Assembly: GCA_949130485.1 (NCBI GenBank)
Contig: OX422183.1
Coordinates: forward strand, 17,807,632-17,871,631
Origin: Agelas oroides
Taxonomy: Eukaryota; Porifera; Demospongiae; Agelasida; Agelasidae
Direction of reading: 5' to 3'
DNA: 64,000 bases
The position numbers were made by a program, and so were the translations under genes. The notes beneath the pieces were generated by a model. That model was given only the letters and a program-made list of their open reading frames with translations, did not search any database and was not told the DNA's origin. This document shows, one piece after another, positions 1 to 11,115 of the stretch (its first letter is position 1; every line of letters starts with the position of its first letter).

Positions 1-560
1 GTGTACATAATTCTTTCCCATGAGTGACTCCATAAAATATAGAACAGTGCATATCCTGTTTCAGGTTACATGCGTGAATTGCAGAATGCTTTCATATTTT
101 CAAGTGGTTTTCTGATTGTGAATGCCACACATAAATATAACCCACTATGTATGGTCTCTGCAGAACATGTATGTATTGTCAGGAGAAAATTATAGTCTGC
201 TTTTCTCCTTCACTGCTATCATAGAGAAGTACCCAGGAAGAGAGAGTTGGTACAATTTCCCCTGTAGCCTACCAAGTATTTAAGTAACACTAGGTATGCA
301 ATAAGTGTTGTTAACTTGGCGCATTAGCCTTGTGCAGGTTCTCCCATTAAATACGTAGAGAGCTCTTCAGCTATATCATAAGCTTTGGGTGATCTTTTTA
401 CACATTGAACACCATTGTGCAACCCCCCTCCTCTGCACCCAGGCAGTAATTATAACCAGTTATCTAGTTGTTCTTACACGTCTGACTCCATCAGGCATGT
501 GTTGCATGGAGTCAAGAGCAGATGATGATGTCATGTGTTGCATGTGCTCTTGATAGAGTT
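1..560 (+). promoter_or_regulatory. Gene A 5' flank, a duplicated and shortened copy of the gene C 5' flank
   Basis: Bases 1-215 align by eye with 27,848-28,190, just upstream of the gene C start codon; both contain a TATGGTCTCTGCAG block and a CTGCTTTTCTCC-like block. After about base 205 the match ends exactly where gene C has its ATG and signal peptide. Bases about 475-560 instead resemble 48,835-48,900, the intron before the gene D FN3 exon. The region therefore looks like promoter/leader DNA joined to pre-FN3 intron by a deletion. No core promoter element is identified. Whether it drives a transcript is unknown. Confidence 0.5.
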
Positions 561-695
561 TAAATGTCAGCTTAAAGTGAGGAGAAAAGGAAAACAGAGG
601 GTGAAAGGTGGTGCTTGTGGAAAACAGTAAAAAAAACAACATTCAAATGTGCAGATTTTTATATCTGAAATACATGTAGTGCTCCTTCCCCTCAG

Positions 696-968
696 GTCTC
701 CCCTCTCCTCCCCGGCTTCCCTCCTACACTGTTCAGCTGTATGGTTGGGACAGTGTGAACCTCACAGTGCAGTGGCAGCCTCCGCAGTATGATGGTGGGG
801 CTCCAGTCAACTACATCATCACTGTCAGTCCAGGCCTCAGTCCAGTCACCACCAGTGGAACAAGTGTTCCAGTCACTGTACCCTACAATGTGGGACACAC
901 TGTCAGTATTGTGGCTACCAACTGCAATGGAAGCAGCAGTGCTACCATGGTGACCATACCAGCCATAG
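696..968 (+). CDS. Gene A exon: fibronectin type III domain
   Basis: A 273-bp phase 1-1 exon between CTCAG and GTATGT. The 91-residue product has the FN3 signature VQWQPPQYDGGAPVNY (B-strand Trp, proline-rich turn, C-strand Tyr) and ends VTIPAIG. It contains potential N-glycosylation sites. The FN3 exons of genes B, C and D are nearly identical in DNA sequence. FN3 domains usually act as spacers or ligand-binding modules of extracellular proteins. Confidence 0.9.
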
Positions 969-1732
969 GTATGTGTTGCAGTGAAATTACTGTACAGCAA
1001 GAACTTTTCACATGGTACAAAGGCAGTTTGTACCTGAAAAAATGTTTTTGCAAACGTTTAAAACAGGTATATAGCTATATACACACACAGATTTGCCAAT
1101 TAGCTGGGATGGCATGCACAAGTCTGGCAGGCATCTCTAGTATGGTTATCCTCTTGCTTTCATCCTGGTAAGAGATTCTCAATATGCTGAGACCCTCTAC
1201 CTTACTGTCTAACCCAACACAAGCCCCACTACCTGCTCTTAGCAGAGTTCTTCCTCTGCAGTTGGATAAGAGGATAACAGAAGGTGCCATTAAATGTTGG
1301 TGTCACTGATACTTTCAATGTTCACATTCAGTTAGAAATTGAAACTTCAACCCTCAGTGAAGTCGTATGTGTTGTACAATCAACATTATTAATTTTACAA
1401 GTGCATGGTAGCCATATTGTAAGCACAGAGTTTAGTCCCCTCACCTCACCTCCTTGGCGACTGTTCTTGTCTGCTTTCTTCTGCATTAGGAGGCAGGATT
1501 AGAGATATAAAGCACTGATTCATGGTGCAAATAATGGATGTGTCTTTCTTCCTATACCCACCTTCAAAATTAGTGCTTTAACCATAGACATGCCCATATA
1601 CGGGCTTTTCTCCAACACTATAGCTACATAAAAAAAGTAAATAGCTACATGTTTGTACCTAACCACAACACCTGCCCACCAAAGCTTATTACATAGCTGG
1701 TTATTATGAAGTAAAATTCTTTCGCTCTCCAG
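969..1732 (+). other. Gene A intron, nothing recognised
   Basis: 764 bases of A/T-rich intron between the FN3 and CCP1 exons. I see no further exon, RNA gene or clear mobile element in it. Confidence 0.6.
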
Positions 1733-1912
1733 TCAACTGTAGTGATCCCACTCCTCCTATGAATGGTTCCATTGATCCATATCAAAACACAAATGAGGGA
1801 GCTGAGATCTCATTTAGGTGTAACCCAATGTTTGCTCCATCTACAAGAATGACTGCTACTTGTGCATCTAATAGGATGTGGACCCCTGACCCAGGCAGTC
1901 TTCCATGCACAT
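1733..1912 (+). CDS. Gene A exon: CCP/sushi domain 1 (type a)
   Basis: A 180-bp phase 1-1 exon. Four cysteines sit in the CCP order (NCSDP, FRCNP, TATC, SLPC) with the conserved Trp between the third and fourth. The PYQNT...GAEI motif defines what I call type a. The closest relative here is the gene D exon at 50,493-50,672. CCP modules form about 60-residue beads in adhesion and complement-type proteins. Confidence 0.9.
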
Positions 1913-3148
1913 GTGAGTATCTTAGTGTATTCAGATTTGTGTGTAGCATCTCAAGCCACATGGTCTTACATGCACATTGTTAGCCTCATGCATTCCTGGG
2001 CTCATTCCATCTTTGGGAGAGTGGAAACAAGTCTCTGTATTGACACACCTGGAGTGGGAAGTGTTGATGATATTTTGTGAATGTATTTTCATGCAATTTA
2101 GAGATTTGCAATCATCAACTGATTTTTCTTTCTGTTCCCTTATTAACTGCATAATTATATGTGACAATAGTGAATTTGTTATTGTCGAGCGCAGTGAACC
2201 GGAGCAAGGTTTAGTAATCGTGACGTAGGTGTAAAGTACTATAGGAGACTCAAGGCTCGGCAGTTGCGTTGCAGTCTCAGCCCCGCAATGTCAAATTTAT
2301 GTCACACTTTTGGCCCCCAGGGGCCCCCCGCAAGCTACAAGCACACGTGACCTCCATCACTGTTGAGTAAGCAGTCGGACTAGCTCTAGTTGACTATGGC
2401 ACTGCAAAGCAGCGAGCGAATTCAGCGTAAATATCCGCCTCCGTAGCTCATGATCTCAATCGTGGATAGCACTACTGAGCAAACGAGCAAGCTCGGTGTG
2501 AGTTTCCAGCTCGACTTTCATCTAAACAAGTGAACAAATTCGGTGTATGCACCCAACTCGATCTACATCACTCAGCAGTTTCTACACTCTTCTTACGGGC
2601 AGTGTATTGCTGTTTGTCTGCCCTAACTGAACTCCCTTGCTCAGCAGTTCTGGACTGACTGAAGGAAAGCTGAGGACTGGCTTTCCACTTTCAACAGCTA
2701 CTGTTCAAGGACTGTATAGCCTCAGGCCAATGAATAGCATAGGTACGAGGCTCTGGTAGCTATCGTAATCTATCATTTAGTGCATAGATAGTAGAGCAGC
2801 AGAACAGGGATTGGAAACTCCTTCTTTGTATTTGTGCTACTCTATAGAGTGCCTATGGTTAACCATCTGGTTTAGGGTTTTAGCACCCTCATAAGTGTCA
2901 AATTGTGCATTAATGGAAGTTTCCAATCCCTTTCCTGCTACTCTACTCTTACAGTGACCAACTTCATGTTCTTACTATTTATGCTTAGTGTCTCGACAAT
3001 ACGTCAGTAGTGGCCAGGCTCTGCTTTGCGCGTGAGGCTTTCTGCATGTATGTACCCTATATCTATATCTATAATGTGTTAATGAAACTTAAATTAGGAT
3101 GTGAGCTACTGACTTTGAACACATTCAAGGCAAATATTCTCTTCACAG
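1913..3148 (+). mobile_element. Gene A intron with nested inverted-repeat elements
   Basis: An outer element of about 820 bp is suggested by TATTGTCGAG near 2,177 and its inverted copy CTCGACAATA near 2,993. The enclosed DNA is visibly richer in CpG than the flanks. Nested inside, GATTGGAAACTCC (near 2,810) and GGAAGTTTCCAATCCC (near 2,918) face each other, flanked by inverted GTAGAGCAGCAG-like ends. No coding sequence is seen. The element type is not identified. Confidence 0.45.
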
Positions 3149-3328
3149 TTGACTGTGGTCCACCAGTTGCCCCACAGCATGGATTTCTGGAGAGCTACAC
3201 TAACACAACAGTAGGTTCAGAGGTGTTCTACAGGTGTAACCAACATCTGGTTCCAGAGGGGAGGAGGAGAGCTGTGTGCACTAGGAATGGGTGGAGCCCA
3301 AACCCTGCTGACCTGAGCTGCACTATAG
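3149..3328 (+). CDS. Gene A exon: CCP domain 2 (type b)
   Basis: A 180-bp phase 1-1 exon starting V/L-DCGPP and ending SCTIG. Cysteines are in DCGPP, YRCNQ, AVC and LSC, with Trp in NGWSPNPADL. The LESYTNTT motif marks type b. Equivalent exons are 18,252-18,428 (B), 36,348-36,524 (C) and 50,965-51,144 (D). Confidence 0.9.
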
Positions 3329-3769
3329 GTATGTTGCAGTGACAAATGTCAACTTGTGCTTAGGTGTTTCTTTGGTTCTCTGCATATGTGACTTTGATAC
3401 ATTCTTAATTGTAAAAAGTCACAGTGCACTTTACTCAATGGTAGTGTTATGCTTATTGTTGCTGTTCATGAAGAAACCATCCCGCAAGCCATAGGACTCA
3501 TTGAGCAGAGCTGAAGTGTAAGTGCATGGTTGCCTACATATATGTAGCCACATCAATACAGATCAGTAGTGGAGGAACATATTTTAGATTAGGGGGGAGG
3601 GGAGCTGAGTAATATGTGTGTGCATAACCACTCTGAGCACACAGCAGCTGTGGAGGTCTGGTAAACTGCCTATTCCATTTTGGTTCCAATATTTCTGTTA
3701 TGTCATGTAAACTGGATTGTGAATTCAAAACATTCTTGGAAACCGGTGAGCTCCAGGGCACCCTACTGC

Positions 3770-3905
3770 TACGAAGAGTTAGGATCACCCTGGTCCACTC
3801 AAGGAGTTAGGATCACCGGTGTAGGATCACCCTGGTCTACTCAAGGAGGTAGGATCACCCTGGTCTACTCAAGGAGTTAGGATCACCCTGGGATTTAGGA
3901 TCACC
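3770..3905 (+). repeat. Short tandem repeat, unit GGATCACCCTGGTCTACTCA-like
   Basis: About four imperfect units of roughly 30 bp beginning TAGGATCACC lie in the gene A intron between CCP2 and CCP3, just after a fragment (3,655-3,770) of the repeat family also present at 30,330-30,640 and 58,420-58,740. Confidence 0.7.
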
Positions 3906-4257
3906 CGTTCAATGTTCATGTCACCAGCAAATTGTTAATATGCAGTGTGGAATGCAATCTTCAATGACGTCAAGTGTTAAATTAGAAAAGAACAATGCAC
4001 CAGCACTTTAGCACACTTGAACGAAAATAGAATAGGCGGGTGGTTCCCAGAATGTCTAATCCCATAATGTCTAACACTTGTGCAATTAATCCCAAAATGT
4101 CTAATACTTTGATTAATTAGGGCTAGCATAAGATACTGAGGCAATAGGAGACATCATGAGACATTAGGAGACAACATGAGACACTATGAGCCAATAAGAG
4201 ACATCATGAATGAAACGGGACTGTATGAGACAGCATGAGACACTAAGAGACATTAAA

Positions 4258-4451
4258 GGTACGTTTCAACTGTCGCTGACACAATTAGATAGTATACACT
4301 CGATTGAACCAGTAGCGTGTGGCATATAAGCTGACTGTGGCCAACTACGATCGACAGGCAAACTTCGAATGCGACCTACTCCTCTGCCGTTGCTCATCAA
4401 TACACAGCATTACTCACTCTTACAGATCGCAATATGCCTCCTATGGAGGTG
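4258..4451 (+). repeat. About 190-bp duplicated segment, near-identical to 53,690-53,881
   Basis: Both copies read through TCAACTGTCGCTGACACAAT and end at CCTCCTATGGAGGT with only a few differences. The second copy is the middle of the foldback element at 53,227-54,164, so this intron copy is probably a fragment of the same mobile family. The remaining DNA from 3,906 to 4,257 contains short degenerate GAGACAnnATGAGACA repeats. Confidence 0.75.
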
Positions 4452-4639
4452 TATAAATAGCCGCATACTTGTTAGTATGCATCATTCAACTATTTGACTC
4501 CCATGTGGAACAAATCAGGAATAACTCAGGAAGAGAGCCCGAGAAGAGGTTGTACCGATCCCATCAATCTATAATGATGCGTTGATTGAGCTTAGCACGC
4601 AACATGACCATCCAATGGTAGCTCCTAAACTGCCAAGTT

Positions 4640-5100
4640 TTACAAATTTACCAATGGAATTAAATCACTAGATGCTTTTGGGGCACATGGCTTGAGCTGC
4701 CGGTGCTCTACCACTGACTACAACAACCGGACAACAACCAACCCTCACAGTCCTCTATATGTAGAGTGTACTACACAAGTGGAACTGAATACCTCAGTTG
4801 TACCGACTTTTCACTCTCTATTTTTGCCTCATAACATCTAAGTCACTTTTCCATTGTGAGGCAAGAATGTAAGCATTTGGAATGAGAAACCACTCAGCAT
4901 GGGTTCTCTCCTGAGTGAGAAAATTTTATGATTGACACCTCCCTAATGGAGATCTGATGGCATATGCTGAGCAGCTCCCAGGTGTAGTCACCAGGAATCA
5001 AACCTGGCTTGAGCCGCCAGTGCTCTGCCACTGAGCAACAGCAACCGGACAACCAACAGTGCTTACATGTAATGCACAGGTGGTACCTCACAACATCACC
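4640..5100 (-). repeat. tRNA-derived SINE-like copies (two, adjacent)
   Basis: On the minus strand, GTTGCTCAGTGGCAGAGCA resembles a tRNA A box and GGTTTGATTCC (4,994-5,004 on plus as its complement) a B box. A second, more decayed copy lies near 4,690-4,760. Shared flanking words (CAACCGGACAACC, ACTCAGCATGGGTTCTCTCC) recur at 15,975-16,500. These are polymerase III-type retroposon signatures. The exact ends are uncertain. Confidence 0.55.
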
Positions 5101-5180
5101 TTATTTCTTTTATTTACCGGGCAGACAAATTTATGGGCTGTCTTCAACTCAGTTGCATACAATCAACTTTCTCCCTCCAG

Positions 5181-5366
5181 TCAACTGTAGGACGCCCCCT
5201 GCCCCTGAGAATGGTATGATTGAGAACATCAGCACAACAGAGGTAGTCTTCAGGTGCAACCCAGGCTTTGTTCTAGCTGGGAGGATGAGTGCTACTTGTG
5301 TGTCACCAGATGGAATATCAGTAGTTGGTACCTGGACACCTGACCCTGCTGACCTTGTGTGCAATG
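5181..5366 (+). CDS. Gene A exon: CCP domain 3 (type a)
   Basis: A 186-bp phase 1-1 exon, two codons longer than other type a exons. Cysteines are in NCRTP, FRCNP, ATC and LVC, with Trp in GTWTPDPADL. The insertion falls between the third Cys and the Trp (SPDGISVVG). Confidence 0.88.
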
Positions 5367-6083
5367 GTAAGAATTATAAATACGTTTTAAGGACATACAT
5401 GGAGCATGAAATATGTTGCTGTATATGTTACGATGGCCTTTATTTTTTATTGATGCCAGTTGGCATCCTCTGACTTGACCAAAATGTAGCATCCATGGTG
5501 TCACTTGGCTTTGAAGATAGATTTTACACTAGCAGAAATGGAGGAATGGGTGGGTTTATAGGCACAGGGTGGATGCACATGGTGGTTGTTGTGTCTAGTT
5601 CTAAAAAGAGCTTGGTCGACACTGGGTTGGCCATTTCTCTCCTTCTTTGGCACAAATGGGCTTAGAAAATGTTACTCCACTTTTGTCACTGTAAGCAGTT
5701 TTTTTGTCTGGACAGGCATTTGAGTGCTCTGACTATTAGAATTTTAATAATGAGTGGGTATATTTATAGTCATGAATCTGCACAGAAGCTGTTTGAGTGA
5801 CCCATCCATGCATAGGCTAAAATTGAAAATGGGAATAGAATGCAGCAGTTGATTGGTTAGGGAATCCATAGATTATCAAATATTCCATGCACCATCAGTG
5901 ATGGCAGGAATACCAAACACCTCGCAATAGTTACATGTATAGAGTATGCATGAAGTATGAGTCTGACCCTAATACTTGTTGTCATCCAATCCAAGCCACT
6001 CTATATACCCTTGTCACTAGCTATACTTGGTCCATGCACACAGTGCTACATTTATATAGCATGATAATATTGTTGTTCTCCAG
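5367..6083 (+). other. Gene A intron, nothing recognised
   Basis: 717 bases between CCP3 and CCP4. No exon-like open frame with splice sites and no clear repeat structure were seen. Confidence 0.55.
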
Positions 6084-6281
6084 CCAGTGTTGTTGTCTGT
6101 GAAGAGCCCACTCCCACCAGTGGAGTCACCGTGGTCCAGCCACACAGCAATGTAGTGAACTCAGAGATAGTCTATCGATGTGAGGAGTCAGGGTTTACTC
6201 CATCAAGTAACAGCTCACTGTGTGGGGAAGATGGAATGTGGAGTCCAGACCCTTCCCAAGTAGAGTGCAGGATGTTAACAG
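6084..6281 (+). CDS. Gene A exon: CCP domain 4 (type c)
   Basis: A 198-bp phase 1-1 exon. Cysteines are in VVCEEP, YRCEE, SLCGED and VEC, with Trp in GMWSPDPSQV. A short RMLTG linker follows the last cysteine, a feature of type c exons only. Equivalents are 21,258-21,455 (B) and 40,542-40,742 (C). Confidence 0.88.
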
Positions 6282-6774
6282 GTACATTAATGGAGATTAC
6301 ATAAAGATTAACTCTTCAGTCAGCACCAATAGTAAAAACACCATCACTTAAACTGTGTAATATAACCCGTTGCCTAGGCAAGTATTGCTTATAACTCTAT
6401 TCCAGTACAGGCTGGACACAATCATGTGACATACATGCATAGGCAAATTTATATGAGGAGATGTCTGCACTGAAACACACTCAGATTTTTCTTGATTGGT
6501 AGTCTTTACAAGTATTGGTATCTTAGAAAAATGAAAATGGACACCAATCAAAAGCTTTATGGTTATAGTGGATTCCATTAAACTCCTGAGTCAGTGAGGC
6601 AGTAAGACTGCTTGAATTAGGTGACGGTGAAGATGCTGCTGACAGGTATTTCTGATCTTTGTGGCACTCCTAGCTTTCAACCTAAGAAAAAGAGTTCGAA
6701 GTTGTTGAAGTAGGAATGCAATTATATTTTAGAGAGACCTCATATAGTCATGTGGATAGAAAATGTGTCCACTC

Positions 6775-7145
6775 CCCTCTGCTCCTTGCCCCCATTTCCC
6801 CACCTCCAGTTTTTGATTACTTGCAGTAAGGAGAGAAGCACCAGCAAATCTTTGTAATAACCATATCCCTCCCTGGGCAGTTGGTCTTGCACATTGGTGT
6901 CTCCAGTTTTTGCAGTATGCATACTGCAAGTAATCAAAAACTGGAGGCGGGAAGGCCTGGGAATGAGGTAAGTATGGCCTGGGTAACAGGTTACATAATA
7001 GTTATAGCCTTCTCTGGTGGGTAGTCTTGCATGCATGTTGGTGTCATGCTTGCATATTGGTGTCATGCTACACCCGACACCAATCTGCAAGACCAATTGC
7101 CCAGGGAGTGATATGGCTATTACAAAGATTTGCTTCTCTCCTTTC
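6775..7145. mobile_element. Inverted-repeat element in gene A intron
   Basis: Bases about 6,833-6,905 (GAAGCACCAGCAAATCTTTG ... TTGGTGTC) reappear inverted at about 7,075-7,142 (GACACCAATCTGCAAGACCA ... TTGCTTCTCTC), with a further short palindrome around TGCAGTATGCATACTGCA at the centre left. This is MITE-like, without a visible coding region. Confidence 0.6.
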
Positions 7146-7244
7146 TTTCATTAGGGAAATGCCATTAGTAGTATGTTATAACATACAATCATTTTGTCTC
7201 CTCATTTGAAAGGTGGATTATTGGTAGCGTTCTGTATATTATAG

Positions 7245-7418
7245 GTTGTGGGCAGCCACTTACCCCTGGTAATGGTTCCATCCAGGCATATCAAAACACA
7301 ACTGAGGGATCTGAGATATTCTTCAGATGTGACCCAGGGTTTGTCCCAGCTGGGATGATGAGGGCAATGTGTAGAACAGATGGGTGGACCCCTGACCCTG
7401 CTACTCTTGTGTGTACAG
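7245..7418 (+). CDS. Gene A exon: CCP domain 5 (type a)
   Basis: A 174-bp phase 1-1 exon preceded by TATAG. Cysteines are in GCGQP, FRCDP, AMC and LVC, with Trp in DGWTPDPATL. It carries the PGNGS and YQNTTEGSEI type a motifs. Gene C has a matching exon at 41,113-41,292. Gene B has none in this position. Confidence 0.87.
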
Positions 7419-7710
7419 GTGATATGATAGGTTAAAACTATAGGTGCACATTACACAATGCAAATGGGTGGAACAGAAACATAATGCTGCCATATTTTTG
7501 CGATGACAGAAAGTTGTGAGTGCCACAGGTGGGCTTTCTCAGTCAGCATCACCCTCCGCCCATCATGTCAGCCATTCATTATTGATTCCGAGTACAAAAC
7601 CAAGCACACATGCTAAAATTACTTTGCTAGATTGTAAGCATGACAGAAGTATTGTGACAGCAATTGCACACAATTAAACTAAGAACCATACTATATATAC
7701 CTGTACTCAT

Positions 7711-7809
7711 GGTAGCCTCGTACCCAGGCCTCCCCTGTTTTTTTGTTCTTCGGTTTGCGTAGTACAGCAGAAGAGCAGCGAAATGGGGGAGGCCTGGGAA
7801 CGAGGCTAC
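7711..7809. mobile_element. Palindromic MITE of the TAGCCTCGTNCCCAGG family
   Basis: Ends are GTAGCCTCGTACCCAGGCCT and the inverted AGGCCTGGGAACGAGGCTAC, 99 bp in total. Related copies lie at 28,309-28,362, 36,677-36,715, 41,685-42,240, 54,464-54,568, 57,286-57,396 and 61,619-61,762. The rest of this intron (7,419-7,874) holds nothing recognised. Confidence 0.75.
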
Positions 7810-7874
7810 ACTTATGGTAATATGTTAAATTGGAAATGAAAATAAATTTATGTCTGGATACTATTGTTCTCCAG

Positions 7875-8069
7875 TCAGTGCCACTGTCTGTGGGGCTCCA
7901 ATCTTTTCCAGTGGAGTCAGTGGAGTGGCTGTGGAGCCATTCAGTAGTACAATAGTCAACTCAGAGATAGTCTACCAGTGTCAGCCAGGACTTCTACCAG
8001 AGGGAAGGAGGACATTGCTGTGTGGGGAGGATGGGAGGTGGAGTCCTGACCCTCAGGGCCTGTGCACAG
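7875..8069 (+). CDS. Gene A exon: CCP domain 6 (type d, membrane-proximal)
   Basis: A 195-bp phase 1-1 exon. Cysteines are in TVCGAP, YQCQP, LLCGED and GLC, with Trp in GRWSPDPQGL. The EPFSSTIVNSEIVYQC stretch marks type d, which always precedes the transmembrane exon, here by only a 65-bp intron. Confidence 0.9.
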
Positions 8070-8134
8070 GTATAAACTTTACTTATAAATCCTTCCTACA
8101 AATCTGTCCTCATTGATCCTCACTCCTGTTTCAG

Positions 8135-8445
8135 ACAAAAGCCTCTCTACAGCTGCTACTGCAGCCATTACAGCTGTTGTCTGCCTACTGGTGGCATTCG
8201 TTACTGGGGCTCTGTGTTGTGGTTTGGTTACTGTCTGCATCAGCAGGTGGAACACAAAGGGACGTAGCTCTAAGCCAGCACCAAACACACAAGAACAGCA
8301 GCAAGCAGCTGTAGTGTATGAGGAGGTGGCTACACAGAGTAACAAGATTGAACTGAAAGAAAATGTGTCATATGGACCAGTGAAACAGGACCAGACGTTT
8401 GAACTGAAAGAGAATGTTGCATATGCACCAGTGAAACAGAATTAA
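8135..8445 (+). CDS. Gene A last coding exon: transmembrane helix and ITIM-like tail
   Basis: The exon opens with DKSLSTAAT, then a hydrophobic helix (about AITAVVCLLVAFVTGALCC onward, some 25 residues) closed by the basic stop-transfer ISRWNTKGR. The tail has a Gln-rich NTQEQQQAA, then tyrosines in VVYEEV, VSYGPV and VAYAPV, the last two inside a duplicated ELKENV unit. All three fit [ILVS]xYxx[ILV]. It ends KQN-stop at 8,443-8,445. The final motif (APV) differs from GPV in genes B and C. Confidence 0.9.
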
Positions 8446-8709
8446 TCATTGGATATCCAGTAGTAATAACTGTAGGAAAATACATCACTTTTACACTGAA
8501 CAGAAAGACAAAGTTGCTAGCTAGTTAACAGCTGAACTAGTCTCTGTAGTTTGATGAGATCCAGAATGTGTGTGTGTTGAAATAGTACAATATGTATCTG
8601 TTATTGTTTACAATCACCATCTAGTTTAATGATGTCCATGATAGTACAGCGTGGTTCTTAGCTTTGTTGAACTGACATTGTGGTTACATTTGCTAGCAGA
8701 CAGATGCCT

Positions 8710-8875
8710 ACCACTGGAATGGTAAACAATAAACATAGAGAGAAGGTACAATATACCTTGACAGAATTTCATGGAAACTATGATAAACAGTAATATGAAA
8801 CATGTTTATTGTTTACCATTCCAGTGTGTTTCATATTTACTGTTTATCATAGTTTCCATGAAATTCTGTCAAGTT
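8710..8875. repeat. Interleaved inverted repeat in gene A 3' region, with candidate polyA signal
   Basis: Block 1 (8,711-8,735, ACTGGAATGGTAAACAATAA) is inverted at 8,801-8,826. Block 2 (8,758-8,802, TTGACAGAATTTCATGGAAA onward) is inverted at 8,827-8,874. The order is 1-2-1'-2', so transcribed RNA could fold into alternative long stems. An AATAAA lies at 8,728-8,733, about 285 nt past the stop. Related sequence follows genes B (23,153-23,214, opposite orientation) and C (43,205-43,293). Confidence 0.75.
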
Positions 8876-10347
8876 CATATCTTCCCCTGTGGCAAGTATT
8901 TGTCTGCTAGCCATGTAGCTCAAGGATATATGAGTTCATAATTGTACAGAATAACAATACCTTAACCTAAAGTCATTTTGCAGCGAAAGCATTGTTTACA
9001 TAATATTCGTACAGTTACACTTACATGACACAGGATTCAATGATATTAACCAACCCTTGTCTTCAGGTTATGACTTCAGTCATGTCCATGGACTTTTGTG
9101 GTCATTAACCAGCTTCCATGCTATAACTGTTGTATTATACATAATTATGTAACACCTTTGCATGGTTTATGTCCCAGATCTCTAGAAGGCTCTGTTAGCT
9201 AGTGAAATAGGGAAAATGGGAGTTGCACAACCAAATCTTTCACGGTGTCACTTCCTCCATGTTGTATGTTACATCCTCTATGTTCCATGTTACATCCTCC
9301 ATGAATTAGTGTGATGCGAAACTCCTCTATTCTGGGCACCTTTGGACCCCCCAAAAAGTACATAAGAAAAGTTCTATTTCAGGGTCTACTTTATATTGTG
9401 TGTTTGGGATGTCCTAAATTACAGAGGCATCCTCATTTCAGGCATTTGGAATAGAGAGCTTCCAGTGCACACAGCTAGGAGAGAGTCTGGAGTGTTTCTG
9501 GTTTTTGCTACAGACTCCTAGTACATCAAATTTATACTGACTGGAGTGCAAGGAGTCTGTTTGGAGCCTGTTCTTCCTTACATGAGTACTGTAAGTAAGA
9601 TAGGCTGAAGTAGTAACAGGTCAAGTTGACACTGGTACCCACATTGTTGCTATGGGACTTGAGTGGGCAGCACATCTTTCAATGTAAACAGTTGCCATGG
9701 TATTTCCTTGTACACTGCTTGTGCTGCACATACGTGGGTGCAGTGTAATCTTGTAGCAGTTTTTACCTAGCAACGCGTACTTTAACACATGCAAGCTACA
9801 TATACACCATAGAGCTACAAAAGCTGTCATACCCAATTGTGCCATTTGACAGCATGTACTTCAGTACTTGAGTATGTATCATGAATACTTCAGTACTCAT
9901 TACCTGTGCAGAGTAAAGCAAATAGACGATGGATATAATTATACCATCTGTGTGTCATTTGCTCCAATGCCAGGTCCCGGTTTGCATGAGTCCTGGCTGG
10001 ATCTCAATTTATTTCTTTCTCCAACAAAGAAGAGCATGTCCTGTGCAGGGGGTAACTTTGCTATAACTCAAGGGTGATGTGGTTCTTGCCCTTGGAATGT
10101 AACCCTGACGTCATGTCCTCCCTCCAGCGTGAGCTCCACACTGATGAATGCTGGCCTGTCTGGGTCGAGGTCACGCAATAAACGTAGCTAGCTATTTTAG
10201 TGGCTATCGTCGTGTTTTTCGGGTCTTTAACCTTTGGACCTAGAGTTTCACGTTTACGGACTCGCCCACGAACAAGCAAGTTTAGCTACGTGATTCAGAC
10301 ATGGGTGCGCAAAAAGTGGTGAGATGTCCATATTTGTGAAGTAGGTA

Positions 10348-10791
10348 AGGCCACTCCAAATGAGACTATAGTTTCCCGTCCTCCGCCCGCCCCCTCTGGA
10401 GACTACCGCGCCATTTGGCCATTATGGCCATTATTATTCTAAATACCCGAAATATTTCAAAATTATCTGCAGTGCCGTGTCCGGTCATCCAACGTGCAAC
10501 TTACTGCTAGTGCGTAGTACAGTAGCAAACGTACTAGACTCGTGTAAAAGCAGACATAGCACCAACGTCGCCCGATTCAGTGGAACGCTAATAGTATGAA
10601 TGTGTTCGACAGCTCCAGGATGCGGACATTCTGACGCAGACTCGCAGTTCATCCGGACATTGTTTCTCGCGCGAATTTAATTCGTGCTTATAATGAGATT
10701 CATAGTAATGGTTAATGGTAATGGACCGCCCGCCCGCATGTAAAATGAAAAAAGTCAGGACGGGAAACTAAAGTCTCATTTGGAGTGGCCT
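10348..10791. mobile_element. MITE with AGGCCACTCCAAATGAGACT ends
   Basis: The left end AGGCCACTCCAAATGAGACT continues as ATAGTTTCCCGTCCTC. The right end is its inverted copy (GACGGGAAACTAAAGTCTC, then ATTTGGAGTGGCCT). The internal DNA is CpG-rich, has no open frame of note and differs in base use from the flanks. Confidence 0.8.
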
Positions 10792-10906
10792 AAACTAAAA
10801 TTGGGGGGGGGTAGATGCATGTAAAAAGTGACTTCCGGCTTTATGTGTCACAGTACAAAACGTTGCAACTACTAGTGCACATGGTTGGATTGGCCTTTCA
10901 GTTTGT

Positions 10907-11115
10907 AGGGGACACTTCCAAACTAAAAATTAACGTCATTATGACGCTAAGGGGGGGAGGGGGTTAGGGCCATGACGCTAAGAATGTTCTACATGTATAT
11001 CTGCCACTGTCTTCAAGTCCAGGTATGACTATCAGCTACTTTTGCCATGACGCTAAGAGGAGGGGAGGGGGTCCAAGACTTAACGTCATAATGACATAGT
11101 TTGGAAGTGTCCCCT
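10907..11115. mobile_element. Short MITE with AGGGGACACTTCCAAAC ends
   Basis: Ends are AGGGGACACTTCCAAAC and GTTTGGAAGTGTCCCCT as a perfect inverted pair. The inner arms carry AACGTCAT and ATGACGCTAAG repeats. It is about 209 bp and non-coding. Confidence 0.8.

Larger units (their letters stand above)
696..8445 (+). other. Gene A locus: FN3-6xCCP-TM receptor-like gene, 5' incomplete
   Basis: Eight exons joined by phase-1 introns give FN3, six CCP modules in the order a-b-a-c-a-d, and one exon with the transmembrane helix and cytoplasmic tail, about 565 residues. All acceptors are AG and all donors GT, and no exon carries a stop, so the 3' part looks functional. No signal peptide or Ig exon lies between base 1 and the FN3 exon, unlike gene C. 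Either a first exon lies left of the window, or this copy lost its outer end and secretion signal. Family assignment rests on cysteine/tryptophan patterns and near identity with genes B and C. The function is inferred to be a surface receptor. Confidence 0.8.

Noticed and set aside
692-1000. Minus-strand frames antisense to FN3 exons (also at 17,029, 33,380, 48,942)
   Set aside because: They repeat only because the FN3 exons on the plus strand are near-identical. The splice sites and domain signature are on plus.
8135-8445. ITAM in the receptor tails
   Set aside because: The spacing between YxxV units is 14 or so residues, longer than the usual 6-12. Separate ITIM-like sites fit better.
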